Shown here: positions 30,582 to 40,822 of the stretch, piece after piece
Layout of the letters: the number at the start of each line of letters is the position of its first letter
Position numbering within the stretch: position 1 is the stretch's first letter
NCBI RefSeq assembly: GCF_004209755.1
Contig: NZ_CP035913.1
Location: 4,898,001-4,962,000, forward strand
Direction of reading: 5' to 3'
DNA: 64,000 nt
From: Pseudoduganella lutea
GTDB taxonomy: Bacteria > Pseudomonadota > Gammaproteobacteria > Burkholderiales > Burkholderiaceae_D
Notes under the pieces: generated by a model
The model's input: only the letters and a program-made list of their open reading frames with translations
Told to the model about the DNA's origin: nothing
The model's database searches: none
Program-made: the position numbers and the translations under genes

Positions 30582-31714
30582 GCCGCCCGCACCCCTGACG
30601 CATGCATCCCTGACACATGCGCCCCCGATGCACGCATCCATGATGCGCCCGCGCCGGCATCGCGCCGCAGCGGCAATTCGATCGTTACTTCGAACCGGTT
30701 GTCGGCCAGCTGCCGGGCCGTGAAGCGGGACGCGTCGCCATACAGCTTCTTCAGCCGATCGGCCACGTTGCGCATGCCCACGCCGAGCGATTCGCCATCC
30801 TTCGTCGCCGCGATGCGCGCATCGTTGACCAGCCGGATGCGCAGCATGCCGCCGGCATCGGCGATCGCCAGCGCCAGGGCGCCGCCCGCCGCATCGGGCG
30901 CGATGCCATGCCGCACGGCGTTTTCCACCAGCGGCTGCAGCAGCAGGCATGGCACCTGCGCATCGAGCAGGCCTGGGCCGATATCGATGTCGATGTGCAG
31001 CCGCTCGCCCAGCCGCGCCTTCTCGATCTCGAGGTAAGCCTCGGTCAGCGCCAGTTCGTCGGCCAGCGCGTGCTCGTGCGCGTGCCCGGTGGCCAGCGTG
31101 GCGCGCAGCAGATCCGCCAGCTGCGCGATCATCCGGTTGGCGTCGCGGTCGCGGCCCGTGGCCACCAGTGCCGACACCGCATTCAGGGTATTGAACAGGA
31201 AGTGCGGCTGCAGCTGGAAGCGCAGCGCGCGCAGCTCCGCATCGCGGGCCAGCAGCAGCGCCTCGGCCGCGCGCGAGCGCTCGTGGCCCAGCGCGCTGTT
31301 GTAGGCCACCACCGCATGCGTGGCGCAGAAGGCGATCAGCGGCAGCCAGCAGCCGTCCAGGCCGGCGAACAGGTTCCGCCAGTGGTAGCCTTCGCGCAGC
31401 GCCAGGTGGATGCCCAGTGTCTGCCCCAGCAGGCTGTTCGCCACCGACATGGCGTACGTGGCCGCCAGCAGCGCCAGCACGGTGCCCCACCAGGGCAGGC
31501 CACGCTGCCACAGGCGGCGCTGCAGCCAGGCGGTCGGTGCGATCCACGCCAGGTAGGTGCACAGGTACAGCGTGCGGAAGATCAGCGGCCGCTCGTGGCC
31601 GAAGTCCGGCACGCCCATGATCGCGATGCATGCCGTGATCGGCAGCGCCGCCAGCAGCGCATGGCGAAAAGGCGGGTCGGCCAGGCGGGCGGTATCGAAG
31701 GAGCGTTCGGACAT
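30578..31714 (-). CDS. LytS/YehU-type sensor histidine kinase (His_kinase family)
   Basis: 378 residues. Four hydrophobic segments occupy the first ~140 residues (LLAALPITACIAIMG, VLALLAATYAMSVANSLL and others), followed by the phosphoacceptor block QLQPHFLFNTLNAVSAL and a GHKL ATPase end (GVGMRNVADRLKKLYGD). Upstream gene of the LytTR pair. It lies in the block that separates ilvC from pssA. Confidence 0.92.
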   Translation of the reverse strand: MSERSFDTARLADPPFRHALLAALPITACIAIMGVPDFGHERPLIFRTLYLCTYLAWIAPTAWLQRRLWQRGLPWWGTVLALLAATYAMSVANSLLGQTLGIHLALREGYHWRNLFAGLDGCWLPLIAFCATHAVVAYNSALGHERSRAAEALLLARDAELRALRFQLQPHFLFNTLNAVSALVATGRDRDANRMIAQLADLLRATLATGHAHEHALADELALTEAYLEIEKARLGERLHIDIDIGPGLLDAQVPCLLLQPLVENAVRHGIAPDAAGGALALAIADAGGMLRIRLVNDARIAATKDGESLGVGMRNVADRLKKLYGDASRFTARQLADNRFEVTIELPLRRDAGAGASWMRASGAHVSGMHASGVRAA

Positions 31715-31745
31715 CGGGCGATTGTAGCGGCAAGTCGCCGAAACG

Positions 31746-32219
31746 TCAGCCGAGCGAAAACACCATCGAACTGATCTTCCAGCCGCTTTCCGTCTTTACC
31801 AGGTGCCAGGATTCCGCACCGCGATTGGTGACCTTGCCATCCTCGACAAAGTCGAAATCGAAATAGACCGCCCCCACGCTGCCATTGCTGTGGATGCGCA
31901 CATTGTAGAAACGCTCCTCGACGGGCAGCTTGCTGTTGCCGACGAACTCGGCGAACTGCCGGTAGCTCGATGGCCGCACGCGTGGCTGGCCCGGCTTGCG
32001 TTTCACGGCATCGCTGGCCACGGTCAGCCAGCTGTTGTCGGCCGGGAGGAACATCGCTTCCAGCGCGGCCCGGTCCTTCGCCACGATCGCGGCCTGGAAC
32101 GCCTTGACGATGGTGCCGATCTCCGCGACGGCGACCGCATCGTCGCCGGCCGGCTGCGCGTGGGCGAGGGGATGGCAGAAGGCGGACAGCAGCAGGGCGG
32201 TGGCAAGCAGTCTTTTCAT
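31746..32219 (-). CDS. Exported NTF2-like (SnoaL/DUF4440-type) protein
   Basis: 157 residues from the ATG at 32219. Signal peptide MKRLLATALLLSAFCHPLAHA with an AHA cleavage region. The mature part has the alpha+beta barrel pattern of NTF2-like proteins: IGTIVKAFQAAIVAKDRAALEAMF, shown by IVKAFQAAIVAKDRAAL, and the closing strands YFDFDFVEDGKV, SWHLVKTESGWKISSM. Substrate unknown. It is on the same strand as the LytSR pair and divergent from the hybrid kinase. Confidence 0.8.
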   Translation of the reverse strand: MKRLLATALLLSAFCHPLAHAQPAGDDAVAVAEIGTIVKAFQAAIVAKDRAALEAMFLPADNSWLTVASDAVKRKPGQPRVRPSSYRQFAEFVGNSKLPVEERFYNVRIHSNGSVGAVYFDFDFVEDGKVTNRGAESWHLVKTESGWKISSMVFSLG

Positions 32220-32388
32220 GGTCGATGCTCCGGAAGAAGTGATGCCGGCAATGTAGGCCGGCCGCGCGCGGGCCGGTGCCATTTTGCGGCGAACCGGTAC
32301 CTGTGCGCGCCAGAACGGGCACGCCGCTGCGCGCCCTGCTCGGCTAGAATCGATATTGCTGTTTCGTCACCACCGTTCCGAAAGTCCC

Positions 32389-34584
32389 ATGCGCATCCGA
32401 ACCCGCCTGCTGTTGCTGATCCTGTCGATCCTGTTTCCCGCCATCGTGGCGGCGTCGGTGGCGGTATGGTATGTGTACCAGGAGCAGCGCAAGGCGGAAG
32501 TGGCCGGCATGCAGGAGGCGGTGCGGGCACTGTCGCTGCTGGCGGACAGCGAGCTGCTGACGATGGAGGGCATCCTGCGCACGCTGGCCACGGTGCCGGC
32601 CCTGCAGCAGGGCGATTTCCGCGCCTTTCACGAGCAGGCCCGCCGGGTGGCGCCACCGGCATATTCGGTGATCGTCGTGACCGACCTGGAAGGGCGCCAG
32701 CTGCTCAACAGCCGGCAGCCGTTCGGCGGCGCGCCGGTGCAGGGCAAGTCGAACCTGATGGCACTGCGCCGCGCCGCCGGGCTGGAGGGGACGGTCGTTT
32801 CCGACCTGTTCGTCGCGCCCGTCGGCAAGCGACCCGATATCGCGGTGCAGGTCCCGGTGCGGATCGACGGCAAGCTGCGCTACTACCTGGCGATGGGCCT
32901 GGCGGCGGACCGGCTGGTACCGCTGCTGGTCCAGCAGGGTTTGCCGCCGGCGTGGACCGCGTCGCTGACCGACCGGCAGGGCCGCGTGATCGCGCGCAGC
33001 CGCGATGCGCACAAATATATCGGCATGAGCGTGCGCCCCGCGCTGCGCGCCCGCATCCAGGCCGGCGAACGGTCCGGCGTGCACCAGGGCGTCACGCTGT
33101 CAGGCATCGAGACGATGGCCTTCTTCAGCCGTGCGCCGCTGTCGGGCTGGACCGTGATCCTCAGCGTGCCGCTGGAAGAGATGCGCCGGCCGGCGATCTA
33201 TGCGGCCACCGGGTTTGCCGCGATGACGCTGCTGATGCTGGCCCTGTCGATCGGCGGCGCCCACTGGTATGCCCGGCGCACTGCCGCGCCGATCGAGCAG
33301 CTGCGGCGCTGCGCGGAAGCGCTGGGCCGGGGCGAACCGGTCGTGGCGGTGGCGTCGGGCATGGCCGAAGCGGACGCCGTCAGCGCCGCGCTGGCCGACG
33401 CGGGCACCCGGATCCGCGACAACGAGGCGGAGCTGGAACGCAAGGTGGCCGAGGCGGTGGCCGCCGCCGAGCGCGCCCAGCGTGCGCTGCTGCAGGGCCA
33501 GAAGCTGGAAGCGCTGGGGCGCCTGACGGCGGGCATCGCCCACGATTTCAACAATGTGCTGCAAACCCTGTCCGGCGCGCTGCAACTGATTCCGCTCACG
33601 CACGACCGGGCACGCGTGCAGGCGCTGGCCGAAACGTGCCAGCGCGCCATCGCGCGTGCCACCACGCTGACGGGGCAGATGCGCTCCTTCGGCACGGTGC
33701 AGGATGCGCGGCTGGCCACCGTCGATCCCGTGACAGCCATCCACAATGTGCTGCCGATGCTGAAGAATGCGCTGCCGGACAGCGTGGAACTGTCGCTCGA
33801 CCTGCCTGCCGCGCCGTGGCCGGTCACGATCGATCCGCTGCAGATGGAACTGGCCCTGCTCAATCTCGTCATCAATGCGCGCGATGCGATGCCGGCCGGC
33901 GGCAAGGTCGGCGTGGCACTGAGCAAGCAGGTGCTGCCGGGCCCGGCGCACGGGCTGGCACCGGGCGACTACCTGCGGTTGTCGGTCACGGATACCGGTA
34001 CCGGCATGAGCCAGGAAACACTGGCGCACGCACTGGAACCGTTCTACACGACGAAAGGAGTGGACAAGGGCACCGGCCTGGGCCTGCCGCAAGCCTACGG
34101 CTTCGCGACCCAGTCGAACGGCACGCTGGTGCTGGACAGCGTGCCGGGTGCCGGCACCACGGTGACGATCTGGCTGCCGCGCGCGGCCGCCGACGCAACG
34201 GTGCAGGGCGCCAGCGCGCCGGCCGTACCGCCCGAACTGCAGTGCGCCGAGGGGCTGGTGCTGTTCGTCGAGGACGACCCGCTCGTGCGCGAGACGATGA
34301 TGGCGGCACTGGCCACGGCCGGCTTCGAGGTGCAGGCCGCCGCCAGCGGCGAGGAAGCGCTGGCCGTGCTGGAGTCGGGGGCGCCGGTGCGCCAGCTGTG
34401 CTCCGACATCGTGATGCCCGGCGCGATCGGCGGCGTGGAACTGGCGCGTATCGTGCTGACGCGCTACCCGGAAGTGCGCATCGTGCTGGCCACCGGCTAC
34501 ACCGACAGCCGCGTCAGCCTGCCCGGCGTGCGCCTGCTGGCCAAGCCTTACGATATCGCGGAGTTGTTCCAGGCACTCAGGTAA
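32389..34584 (+). CDS. Membrane hybrid histidine kinase with C-terminal receiver
   Basis: 731 residues from the ATG at 32389. Two transmembrane helices (LLLLILSILFPAIVAASVAV and a second near residue 280) flank a periplasmic Cache-like sensor. A HAMP-like segment and coiled coil follow. The H-box is LTAGIAHDFNNVLQTL, with GHKL motifs LVINARDAMP and TDTGTGMSQ. A receiver domain at the C-terminus has the phosphoacceptor Asp in CSDIVMPGA and Lys in LLAKPYD. The HDFNN box belongs to the NtrB/RegB-like hybrid group. No linked effector regulator. Confidence 0.9.
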   Translation: MRIRTRLLLLILSILFPAIVAASVAVWYVYQEQRKAEVAGMQEAVRALSLLADSELLTMEGILRTLATVPALQQGDFRAFHEQARRVAPPAYSVIVVTDLEGRQLLNSRQPFGGAPVQGKSNLMALRRAAGLEGTVVSDLFVAPVGKRPDIAVQVPVRIDGKLRYYLAMGLAADRLVPLLVQQGLPPAWTASLTDRQGRVIARSRDAHKYIGMSVRPALRARIQAGERSGVHQGVTLSGIETMAFFSRAPLSGWTVILSVPLEEMRRPAIYAATGFAAMTLLMLALSIGGAHWYARRTAAPIEQLRRCAEALGRGEPVVAVASGMAEADAVSAALADAGTRIRDNEAELERKVAEAVAAAERAQRALLQGQKLEALGRLTAGIAHDFNNVLQTLSGALQLIPLTHDRARVQALAETCQRAIARATTLTGQMRSFGTVQDARLATVDPVTAIHNVLPMLKNALPDSVELSLDLPAAPWPVTIDPLQMELALLNLVINARDAMPAGGKVGVALSKQVLPGPAHGLAPGDYLRLSVTDTGTGMSQETLAHALEPFYTTKGVDKGTGLGLPQAYGFATQSNGTLVLDSVPGAGTTVTIWLPRAAADATVQGASAPAVPPELQCAEGLVLFVEDDPLVRETMMAALATAGFEVQAAASGEEALAVLESGAPVRQLCSDIVMPGAIGGVELARIVLTRYPEVRIVLATGYTDSRVSLPGVRLLAKPYDIAELFQALR

Positions 34585-34600
34585 AGCAAGCGAAAACCGA

Positions 34601-34637
34601 TGCCGGACACCATTTCCTCTGGAAATAGTGTCCGGCA
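34601..34637. repeat. Hairpin repeat after the hybrid kinase
   Basis: TGCCGGACAC-c-ATTTCC, loop TCT, GGAAAT-a-GTGTCCGGCA. 16 of 17 positions pair. It contains the GGAAAT/ATTTCC module. It lies between convergent genes and may terminate both. Confidence 0.9.
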
Positions 34638-34650
34638 CCCTGCATGGCCA

Positions 34651-36300
34651 CTACGGCCGGCGCAGCGCCTCCGTCAGCACGCGGCCCTCGGCCCCGGCCG
34701 GCGCCCGCACCTGCAGCAGGGCGGCCAGCGTCGGCGCAATGTCCACCACCTCGGCATATTGCGTGTAGTTGCCTGGCGTGATCCACCGCTTGCCCATCAT
34801 GATGAGCGGCACGCTCGTGTCGTAGCGGTACGGCGTGCCGTGCGTGGCGCCGCTGGTGCCCGAACCGAATGCCCAGTAGGCCCGTGGCACGACGACGATG
34901 TCGCCGGATTCGGCACGGTGCCAGCCGCGGCGCATCAGCAGGTCTTGCCGGGTGCCGGTGGCACCGCTCTCCTCGAAGCGCGTGCGGGTGTAGACGTCGG
35001 CGACGCCGGCCTGCGCCTGCAGCCATTTGCTGGCGGCCGCTTCCACGTCGGCGCGCCGGATGCCCGCCTTGTCGATCGCGGCCGTGTCGAGGTAGATGTT
35101 GGGCGGCACGGCGTTGACGATGGGCTTCAGGCCGTTGAAGGTCGCGGCCAGGTGCTGTTCCAGGCCGGCCAGCAGCTTCTTGCCGTCGATGCGGCCGGCA
35201 TCGATGCGCTGCCGCTGCGAGAACTCGGCGCTGTTGGCGAAGCCGTGGTCGGCGGTCAGCACGATCATCCAGCCATCCGCGCCCACGCGCTTGTCCAAGT
35301 GGGTGAAGAAGCTGGCGAGCATGCGGTCCAGTCGCTGCAGATGGTCGTGCGACATCTTGCTTTCCGGGCCATGGCGGTGGTTCACGTAGTCATGGCCGGA
35401 AAGGCTCACGCCCAGCAGGTCCGGCACGCCGGCCGGGTTGGCGCCCAGCGCTTCGCCGTCGATGGCGGCGCGGGCGAAGTCCAGCGTCAGCTCATCCACG
35501 GCCGGGCCTTCCTTCAGCCGCTTGTAGTAATCGGCATCCGGCTTGCCGCTCTCGCCCCGGTAGGAGAACGAGAACGGCGGGCCTTCCGCATCGTTCGCAT
35601 AGGCGCTGTCGGCCAGCAGCGGGCGCCACGTCTGGCCGTAGTAGCGGTCCTGCGGCTTGCCGGCCAGGTAAGCCTGCACCCATTGCGGGTGCTGCTGCAT
35701 GTACCACGTGCTGCTGGCGAAATTGCCGCTGCCTTCCATGTACATGTACGCGGTGCCGCCCTTGCCGGCCAGCAGGATCGCACCGCGGTCCTTGCCGGAT
35801 ACCGCGATGACCTTGGCCCGGTTGCCCGTTGCGTAGCGCAGCTGGTCGCCCAGCGTATCCACGCGCAGCCGGGCGGGCGAGGTGCCGTCGCTCGGGTCGG
35901 TGTCCTCGCCGATGTACTGGTGGGTGCGGTCCTCGGTGCAGTAGACCGGCTGGCCGGTGGCCCGGTCGATCCAGTTGTTGGCGACGATGCCGTGCTGGTT
36001 CGGGTAGGCGCCCGTCAGGATGGCGGCATGGCCGACCGCGGTCACGGTGGTGCCATGCGCCTGGTGCGCATCGCTGAACCAGGCGCCGCCGTCGAGCAGC
36101 CGGCGGAAGCCGCCCTTGCCGAACTGGTCGCGGTAGCGCACCAGCTGTTCCTGCGGCAGGCCGTCGACGGCCATCACGACGACGAGCTTGGGGGCGGGGG
36201 CGGGCCTGGCCGGCGCCGCCGCGGCAGGCACGGATATCGACAGCAGCAGTGATGTCAGGAGCGGTGGCAGCAAGATCGCAGTTTTCATTTTCATGGTCAT
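34651..36300 (-). CDS. Exported alkaline phosphatase superfamily protein (PafA-like)
   Basis: 549 residues from the ATG at 36300. Signal peptide ending in SISVPAAAAP. The first metal Asp is in VVVMAVDGLPQ and the nucleophile Thr in HGTTVTAVGHAAILTG. The other metal ligands are in SGHDYVNHRHGPE (Asp, His), LTADHGF (Asp, His) and the His of SGATHGTPYRYD. All expected ligands of the nucleotide pyrophosphatase/PafA group are present. It probably releases phosphate from monoesters or diesters in the periplasm. No Pho box could be identified. Confidence 0.88.
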   Translation of the reverse strand: MTMKMKTAILLPPLLTSLLLSISVPAAAAPARPAPAPKLVVVMAVDGLPQEQLVRYRDQFGKGGFRRLLDGGAWFSDAHQAHGTTVTAVGHAAILTGAYPNQHGIVANNWIDRATGQPVYCTEDRTHQYIGEDTDPSDGTSPARLRVDTLGDQLRYATGNRAKVIAVSGKDRGAILLAGKGGTAYMYMEGSGNFASSTWYMQQHPQWVQAYLAGKPQDRYYGQTWRPLLADSAYANDAEGPPFSFSYRGESGKPDADYYKRLKEGPAVDELTLDFARAAIDGEALGANPAGVPDLLGVSLSGHDYVNHRHGPESKMSHDHLQRLDRMLASFFTHLDKRVGADGWMIVLTADHGFANSAEFSQRQRIDAGRIDGKKLLAGLEQHLAATFNGLKPIVNAVPPNIYLDTAAIDKAGIRRADVEAAASKWLQAQAGVADVYTRTRFEESGATGTRQDLLMRRGWHRAESGDIVVVPRAYWAFGSGTSGATHGTPYRYDTSVPLIMMGKRWITPGNYTQYAEVVDIAPTLAALLQVRAPAGAEGRVLTEALRRP

Positions 36301-36463
36301 AAAACGGTCAGTCTTCCATGATGACAGATTCGCGTGCCGCCGCAATGGAATCGCTGTTACAAACGTTCACCAACTGGGGGCCGGCGGTTGTTGCGGATCG
36401 GTTAAAGTGCGCTCACCATTTCAACCAGGATTCACACAACGGGATCCAACCAAGGAGAGGCTC

Positions 36464-37219
36464 ATGACCCTGATGAAAACCGTCGCCGCCGCGGCACTCG
36501 TGTTCAGCGCCGCGCAGGCGGGTGCCCAGGCCCAGGTGCCGACCACCGGCACCACCGTCATCATCCCCGCAACGGGCGAAGTGAAGGCGCCGAACGACCA
36601 GGCGATCGCCGTGCTGGCCGTCGAGGAGCAGGACAAGGACAAGGCCGCCGCCGCCTCGCGCGTCAACCAGAAGATGAAGCAGGGCCTCGACATCCTGAAG
36701 CGCGAAGATCCGCAGGCCAGCCTGAAGACGATGAACTACTACACCTACCCGGTGTACCCGGAAGACCGCCCGGTGCAGCCGATGGCGGCGAGCAAGCCGC
36801 GCGTGCCCACCGCTTGGCGCGTCGGGCACTACGTGGAAGTGAAGACCACCAATCTGGGCGGCTTGCCGAAGACCGTGGCCGCGGCGCAGAAGGTGCTCAC
36901 GCTGAATGCGATCCAGTTCGGCCTCACGCCGGCCGCGACAAAGAAACTGGACGACCAGCGCATCGCCGCCACCTACAAGAACCTCAACGAACGCATCGCC
37001 TCGGTGGCGGGCGCGATGGGCCGGCCGGTAAGCGACGCCGTGCTCGATACGGTGGATTTCGAGGGGTCCGGCAATTATGCCGACCGCGAAGCCGGCGGCC
37101 AGGTGATGATGGCGATGAGCAAGCGGTCGATGGACTCGGCGGAAGTGGCCGAACCGTCGTTCGAGCCCGGCGAAACCACGTTGCAGATGCGCCTCGTGGG
37201 CAAGGTGCGCTTCCGCTGA
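36464..37219 (+). CDS. Exported SIMPL (DUF541) domain protein
   Basis: 251 residues from the ATG at 36464, preceded by AAGGAGAG. Signal peptide MTLMKTVAAAALVFSAAQAGAQ. The SIMPL fold is indicated by VIIPATGEVKAPNDQAIAVLAVEEQDKDKAAA and by KTTNLGGLPKTVAAAQ (shortened). SIMPL proteins are periplasmic and oligomeric, of unsettled function. It is transcribed toward pssA, 119 bp upstream. Confidence 0.88.
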   Translation: MTLMKTVAAAALVFSAAQAGAQAQVPTTGTTVIIPATGEVKAPNDQAIAVLAVEEQDKDKAAAASRVNQKMKQGLDILKREDPQASLKTMNYYTYPVYPEDRPVQPMAASKPRVPTAWRVGHYVEVKTTNLGGLPKTVAAAQKVLTLNAIQFGLTPAATKKLDDQRIAATYKNLNERIASVAGAMGRPVSDAVLDTVDFEGSGNYADREAGGQVMMAMSKRSMDSAEVAEPSFEPGETTLQMRLVGKVRFR

Positions 37220-37338
37220 CGCTTCTGGTGGGTCACTTGGGCGACAGTGCGCCTGCATGCTCCTCTATAATAGGGTGCGCCCTGCCGGGTCAGCATGCCC
37301 GGCAGGAACAGAACAATAACGCAGCACTCAGGCATTCC

Positions 37339-38208
37339 ATGGCTAAATTTCCCCGTCGCCGGCCCAAGGCCGGTGCCGCTCCCAACGGCAAGGCGCCGCG
37401 TCGCAGCGCATTCAGCAGGTTCGCCCGCAAGACCAACGAGCGGGGCGAACTCCAGCCGCGCCGCGGCATCTACCTGTTGCCGAACGCGTTCACGACCGGC
37501 GCACTGTTCTGCGGCTTCTATGCGATCGTGATGGCGATGAACCAGCGCTTCGAGCACGCCGCCTGGGCCATCTTCGTGGCGATGCTGCTCGACGGCCTCG
37601 ATGGCCGCGTGGCCCGCCTCACCAATACGCAGAGCGAATTCGGCGCGCAATACGACAGCCTGTCCGACATGGTGTCGTTCGGCGCCGCACCGGCGCTCGT
37701 CATCTATGAATGGTCGCTGCGCGGCCTGGGCAAGCTGGGCTGGATCGCCGCCTTCGTCTACTGTGCCGGCGCCGCGCTGCGGCTGGCCCGCTTCAATACC
37801 AACATCACCGTCGTCGACAAGCGCTACTTCCAGGGCATGCCCAGCCCCTCCGCGGCGGCGCTGATCGCCGGCTTCGTGCTGGTCATGGTGGACATGGGCG
37901 AGCATGGCGTGTACTACCCGTGGGCATCGTGGGCGCTGGCGCTGTTCGCCGGCCTGACGATGGTGACCAACGTGCCGTACTACAGCTTCAAGGACATCAA
38001 CTTCAAGAAGTCGGTGCCCTTCATCACCGTGTTCCTGATCGCGCTGGCGTTCACGCTGGTGTCGCTGGATCCGCCCAAGGTGATGTTCCTGCTGTTCGTG
38101 CTGTACGGCCTGTCCGGCTACGTGGTCTTCGCCGTGCGGCTGGCGAAAGGCAAGCCCGTGTCGATCGTGCAGGTCGACGAGGAAATCGACGAAAGCGACC
38201 GCCGCTGA
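37339..38208 (+). CDS. pssA: CDP-diacylglycerol-serine O-phosphatidyltransferase
   Basis: 289 residues. The CDP-alcohol phosphotransferase motif DG-x2-AR-x8-G-x3-D-x3-D is complete in [20 protein letters not shown] plus LSD. A basic N-terminal tail (~40 residues) and about seven to eight membrane helices follow. It makes phosphatidylserine from CDP-DAG and serine. Next to leuA (35 bp gap), a pairing conserved in betaproteobacteria. The phosphatidylserine decarboxylase gene often found here is absent. Confidence 0.95.
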   Translation: MAKFPRRRPKAGAAPNGKAPRRSAFSRFARKTNERGELQPRRGIYLLPNAFTTGALFCGFYAIVMAMNQRFEHAAWAIFVAMLLDGLDGRVARLTNTQSEFGAQYDSLSDMVSFGAAPALVIYEWSLRGLGKLGWIAAFVYCAGAALRLARFNTNITVVDKRYFQGMPSPSAAALIAGFVLVMVDMGEHGVYYPWASWALALFAGLTMVTNVPYYSFKDINFKKSVPFITVFLIALAFTLVSLDPPKVMFLLFVLYGLSGYVVFAVRLAKGKPVSIVQVDEEIDESDRR

Positions 38209-38243
38209 CCGGTGCCGGCAGGCGGCCAATCAAGGAGCAATGC

Positions 38244-39785
38244 ATGAGCAACCGCCTGATTATTTTCGACACCACCCTGCGCGACGGCGAGCAGTCGCCG
38301 GGCGCTTCGATGACCAAGGAAGAAAAGATCCGCATCGCGCGCCAGCTGGAAAAACTGCGCGTGGACGTGATCGAAGCCGGCTTTGCCGCGGCCTCGCCCG
38401 GCGATTTCGAGGCCATCCGCGCCATCGCCGCCGCCATCAAGGATTCCACCGTCTGCTCGCTGTCGCGTGCCAACGACCGCGACATCGAACGCGCCGCCGA
38501 GGCGCTGGAGCCGGCGGCCCGGAAGCGCATCCATACCTTCATCGCCACCTCGCCGCTGCACATGAAGATGAAGCTGCGCATGGAACCCGAGCAGGTACTG
38601 GAGCAGGCCACGCAAGCCATCCGTTTTGCCCGCCGCTTCACCGACGACATCGAATTTTCCCCGGAGGATGGCAGCCGCTCCGAGGAGGATTTCCTGTGCC
38701 GCGTGCTGGAAACCGTGATCGCCGAGGGCGCCACCACGATCAATTTCCCCGATACCGTCGGCTATGCCGTGCCCGAACTGTTCGGCGAAACGATCCGCCG
38801 GCTGCGCGAGCGCATCCCCAATGCCGACAAGGCCGTGTGGTCGGTGCACTGCCACAACGACCTGGGCCTGGCCGTGGCCAATTCGCTGGCCGGCGTGATG
38901 ATCGGCGGCGCGCGCCAGATCGAATGCACGATCAACGGCCTGGGCGAACGCGCCGGCAACACCGCGCTGGAAGAAGTGGTAATGGCGCTGCGCACGCGCG
39001 GCGGCTACTACAACCTCGAGTGCGGCATCGACACCACGCAGATCGTGGCCACCTCGAAGATGGTGTCGCAGATTACCGGCTTTGCCGTGCAGCCGAACAA
39101 GGCGGTGGTCGGCGCGAACGCGTTCGCGCATGCGTCCGGCATCCACCAGGATGGCATCCTGAAAGCGCGCGAAACCTACGAGATCATGCGCGCCGAGGAC
39201 GTGGGCTGGACGGCGAACCGGATCGTGCTGGGCAAGCTGTCGGGCCGCAACGCCTTCAAGCAGCGCCTGCAGGAACTGGGCATCGAACTCGATTCGGAAA
39301 GCGACGTCAACGCCGCATTCGCCCGCTTCAAGGACCTGGCCGACCGCAAGGCCGAGATCTTCGACGAGGACATCATGGCCCTCGTTTCCACGGAAGAGCG
39401 GGAAGGGGGCGAGCACTACCGGCTGGTGTCGCTGTCGCAGCGCAGCGAAACGGGCGAACTGCCCCATGCGCGCGTCGTCTTCTCGGCCGGCGAACGCGAA
39501 GTCGCCTGTGAGGGCACGGGCGACGGCCCGGTCGACGCGATCGTCAACGCGATCGAAAGCGAGGCCCGCACCGGTGCCGAACTGGTGCTGTTCTCGATCG
39601 CCGCCATCAGCCCCAGCTCGCAGTCGCAGGGCGAAGTGACGATGCGCCTGTCGCAGGCCGGGCGCATCGTCAACGGCGTGGGCGCCGATCCGGACATCGT
39701 CGTCGCCTCCGCCAAGGCCTATCTCGCCGCGCTGAACAAGCTGCACGCGAAGGAACGCGTCAATCCGCAGACCGAGCGCATCTAG
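38244..39785 (+). CDS. leuA: 2-isopropylmalate synthase
   Basis: 513 residues from the ATG at 38244, with AAGGAG upstream. The TIM-barrel catalytic domain starts [18 protein letters not shown], with the metal His pair in [14 protein letters not shown] and [18 protein letters not shown] begins the linker. The C-terminal leucine-binding regulatory domain ends near residue 505. It condenses acetyl-CoA with 2-ketoisovalerate, the committed step to leucine and feedback-inhibited by it. Metabolically linked to ilvIHC upstream. Confidence 0.97.
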   Translation: MSNRLIIFDTTLRDGEQSPGASMTKEEKIRIARQLEKLRVDVIEAGFAAASPGDFEAIRAIAAAIKDSTVCSLSRANDRDIERAAEALEPAARKRIHTFIATSPLHMKMKLRMEPEQVLEQATQAIRFARRFTDDIEFSPEDGSRSEEDFLCRVLETVIAEGATTINFPDTVGYAVPELFGETIRRLRERIPNADKAVWSVHCHNDLGLAVANSLAGVMIGGARQIECTINGLGERAGNTALEEVVMALRTRGGYYNLECGIDTTQIVATSKMVSQITGFAVQPNKAVVGANAFAHASGIHQDGILKARETYEIMRAEDVGWTANRIVLGKLSGRNAFKQRLQELGIELDSESDVNAAFARFKDLADRKAEIFDEDIMALVSTEEREGGEHYRLVSLSQRSETGELPHARVVFSAGEREVACEGTGDGPVDAIVNAIESEARTGAELVLFSIAAISPSSQSQGEVTMRLSQAGRIVNGVGADPDIVVASAKAYLAALNKLHAKERVNPQTERI

Positions 39786-39803
39786 CGCCAGGCTTCGAGG
39801 CAT

Positions 39804-39856
39804 GGTGTCAGACACTGTTTTCCGGGAGATTCATCCGGAAAACAGTGTCTGACACC
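39804..39856. repeat. Perfect 22-bp-stem hairpin after leuA
   Basis: Arms GGTGTCAGACACTGTTTTCC-GG (39804-39825) and their exact complement (39835-39856) around a 9-base loop, followed by GGTTTTTG. It combines the GGTGTC/GACACC module with TTTTCCGG/CCGGAAAA. It lies between convergent leuA and the lipoprotein gene and can serve as terminator. Confidence 0.93.
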
Positions 39857-39864
39857 GGTTTTTG

Positions 39865-40362
39865 TTAGAAGAATCCTTCCCGCGACTCCCGCAGCGGGTC
39901 CGGCCCCGCCATCATCTCGCGCACCTTGCCATCCCGGCTGAAGTGCACGTGCATCATCGAATCCCACACACCCGACTGCTTGTAGCGGTAGCTCCACACT
40001 TCGAGGTCGCGCCGCGACAGGTACATGGTTTCGGCCGGGTGGCCGAAGGTGTGCAGGATCGATGTCTTGTCATCGATGCCGAGCTTCACGCCAGCGAATT
40101 TTTCATCCGTGAGCACCTGCTCATAGGAGCGCAGCCGGCCATCGGCGCCGTAGCGCGCCATGTAGGTGAACTGGCCGAACGCGCCGGCGCCGTATTCGGC
40201 GATCGTTTCGCCGCCCGCCGTGAAGCGGGCACTGGGCTGGCCCAGGCGCGATTCGACGGCTGCCATCGGCTCGCCCGGCTGCGGAGGCGGGCCAAAGGCG
40301 CAGCCGCCCAGCAGCGCGGCGAACAGCACGGCGGGCATTGCTGGAATGATCATCTTTCTCAT
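39865..40362 (-). CDS. Small outer-membrane-type lipoprotein, function unknown
   Basis: 165 residues from the ATG at 40362, preceded by a strong GGGAGG. The signal peptide ends in the lipobox LLGGC. The mature domain reads GEPMAAVESRLGQPSARFTAGGETIAEY, which resembles SmpA/BamE-like lipoprotein folds (GxxxxxVxxxLGxP), here GEPMAAVESRLGQPSA. A specific function cannot be assigned. It is convergent with leuA. Confidence 0.8.
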   Translation of the reverse strand: MRKMIIPAMPAVLFAALLGGCAFGPPPQPGEPMAAVESRLGQPSARFTAGGETIAEYGAGAFGQFTYMARYGADGRLRSYEQVLTDEKFAGVKLGIDDKTSILHTFGHPAETMYLSRRDLEVWSYRYKQSGVWDSMMHVHFSRDGKVREMMAGPDPLRESREGFF

Positions 40363-40525
40363 ATCGCCTCCCGGGCTAATTGAACAATTGTAGTCAGAAG
40401 TTCGCATGGCCCGCACGAATTCCGTTATACTTGCGGGTCTGTCCGCATGGGCAGGCATATTCATTTAACGTAGTTCACGATGTACAGGGTTTCTTACTCC
40501 GCGCATCGCATGTGAAAGGTTCATC

Positions 40526-40795
40526 ATGTCCGTAGAAAACATCAACAAATCCGCGATCATCGCGGACAACGCACGCGCCCAGAACGATACCGGCTCGCCA
40601 GAAGTCCAAGTTGCACTGCTGACCGCACGCATCAACGAACTGAACGGCCACTTCAAGGCCCACAGCAAGGATCACCACTCCCGCCGCGGCCTGATCATGA
40701 TGGTCAACCGTCGTAAGAGCCTGCTGTCCTACCTGAAGAACAAGGACGCAACCCGTTACCGCGACCTGATCGCCAAGCTCGGTCTGCGTAAGTAA
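40526..40795 (+). CDS. rpsO: 30S ribosomal protein S15
   Basis: 89 residues, the family norm. It contains [35 protein letters not shown] and [13 protein letters not shown], the 16S rRNA-binding helices. Upstream of pnp, as in most proteobacteria, with a hairpin in between. Confidence 0.98.
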   Translation: MSVENINKSAIIADNARAQNDTGSPEVQVALLTARINELNGHFKAHSKDHHSRRGLIMMVNRRKSLLSYLKNKDATRYRDLIAKLGLRK

Positions 40796-40822
40796 TTTTT
40801 TGCATTCCCGGTTTTAGTCGAG

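Noticed and set aside
29823..31733. A 636-residue version of the LytTR regulator extending over the kinase gene
   Set aside because: The N-terminal ~380 residues are an out-of-frame reading of the LytS-type kinase; the real regulator begins at the ATGA overlap near 30581.
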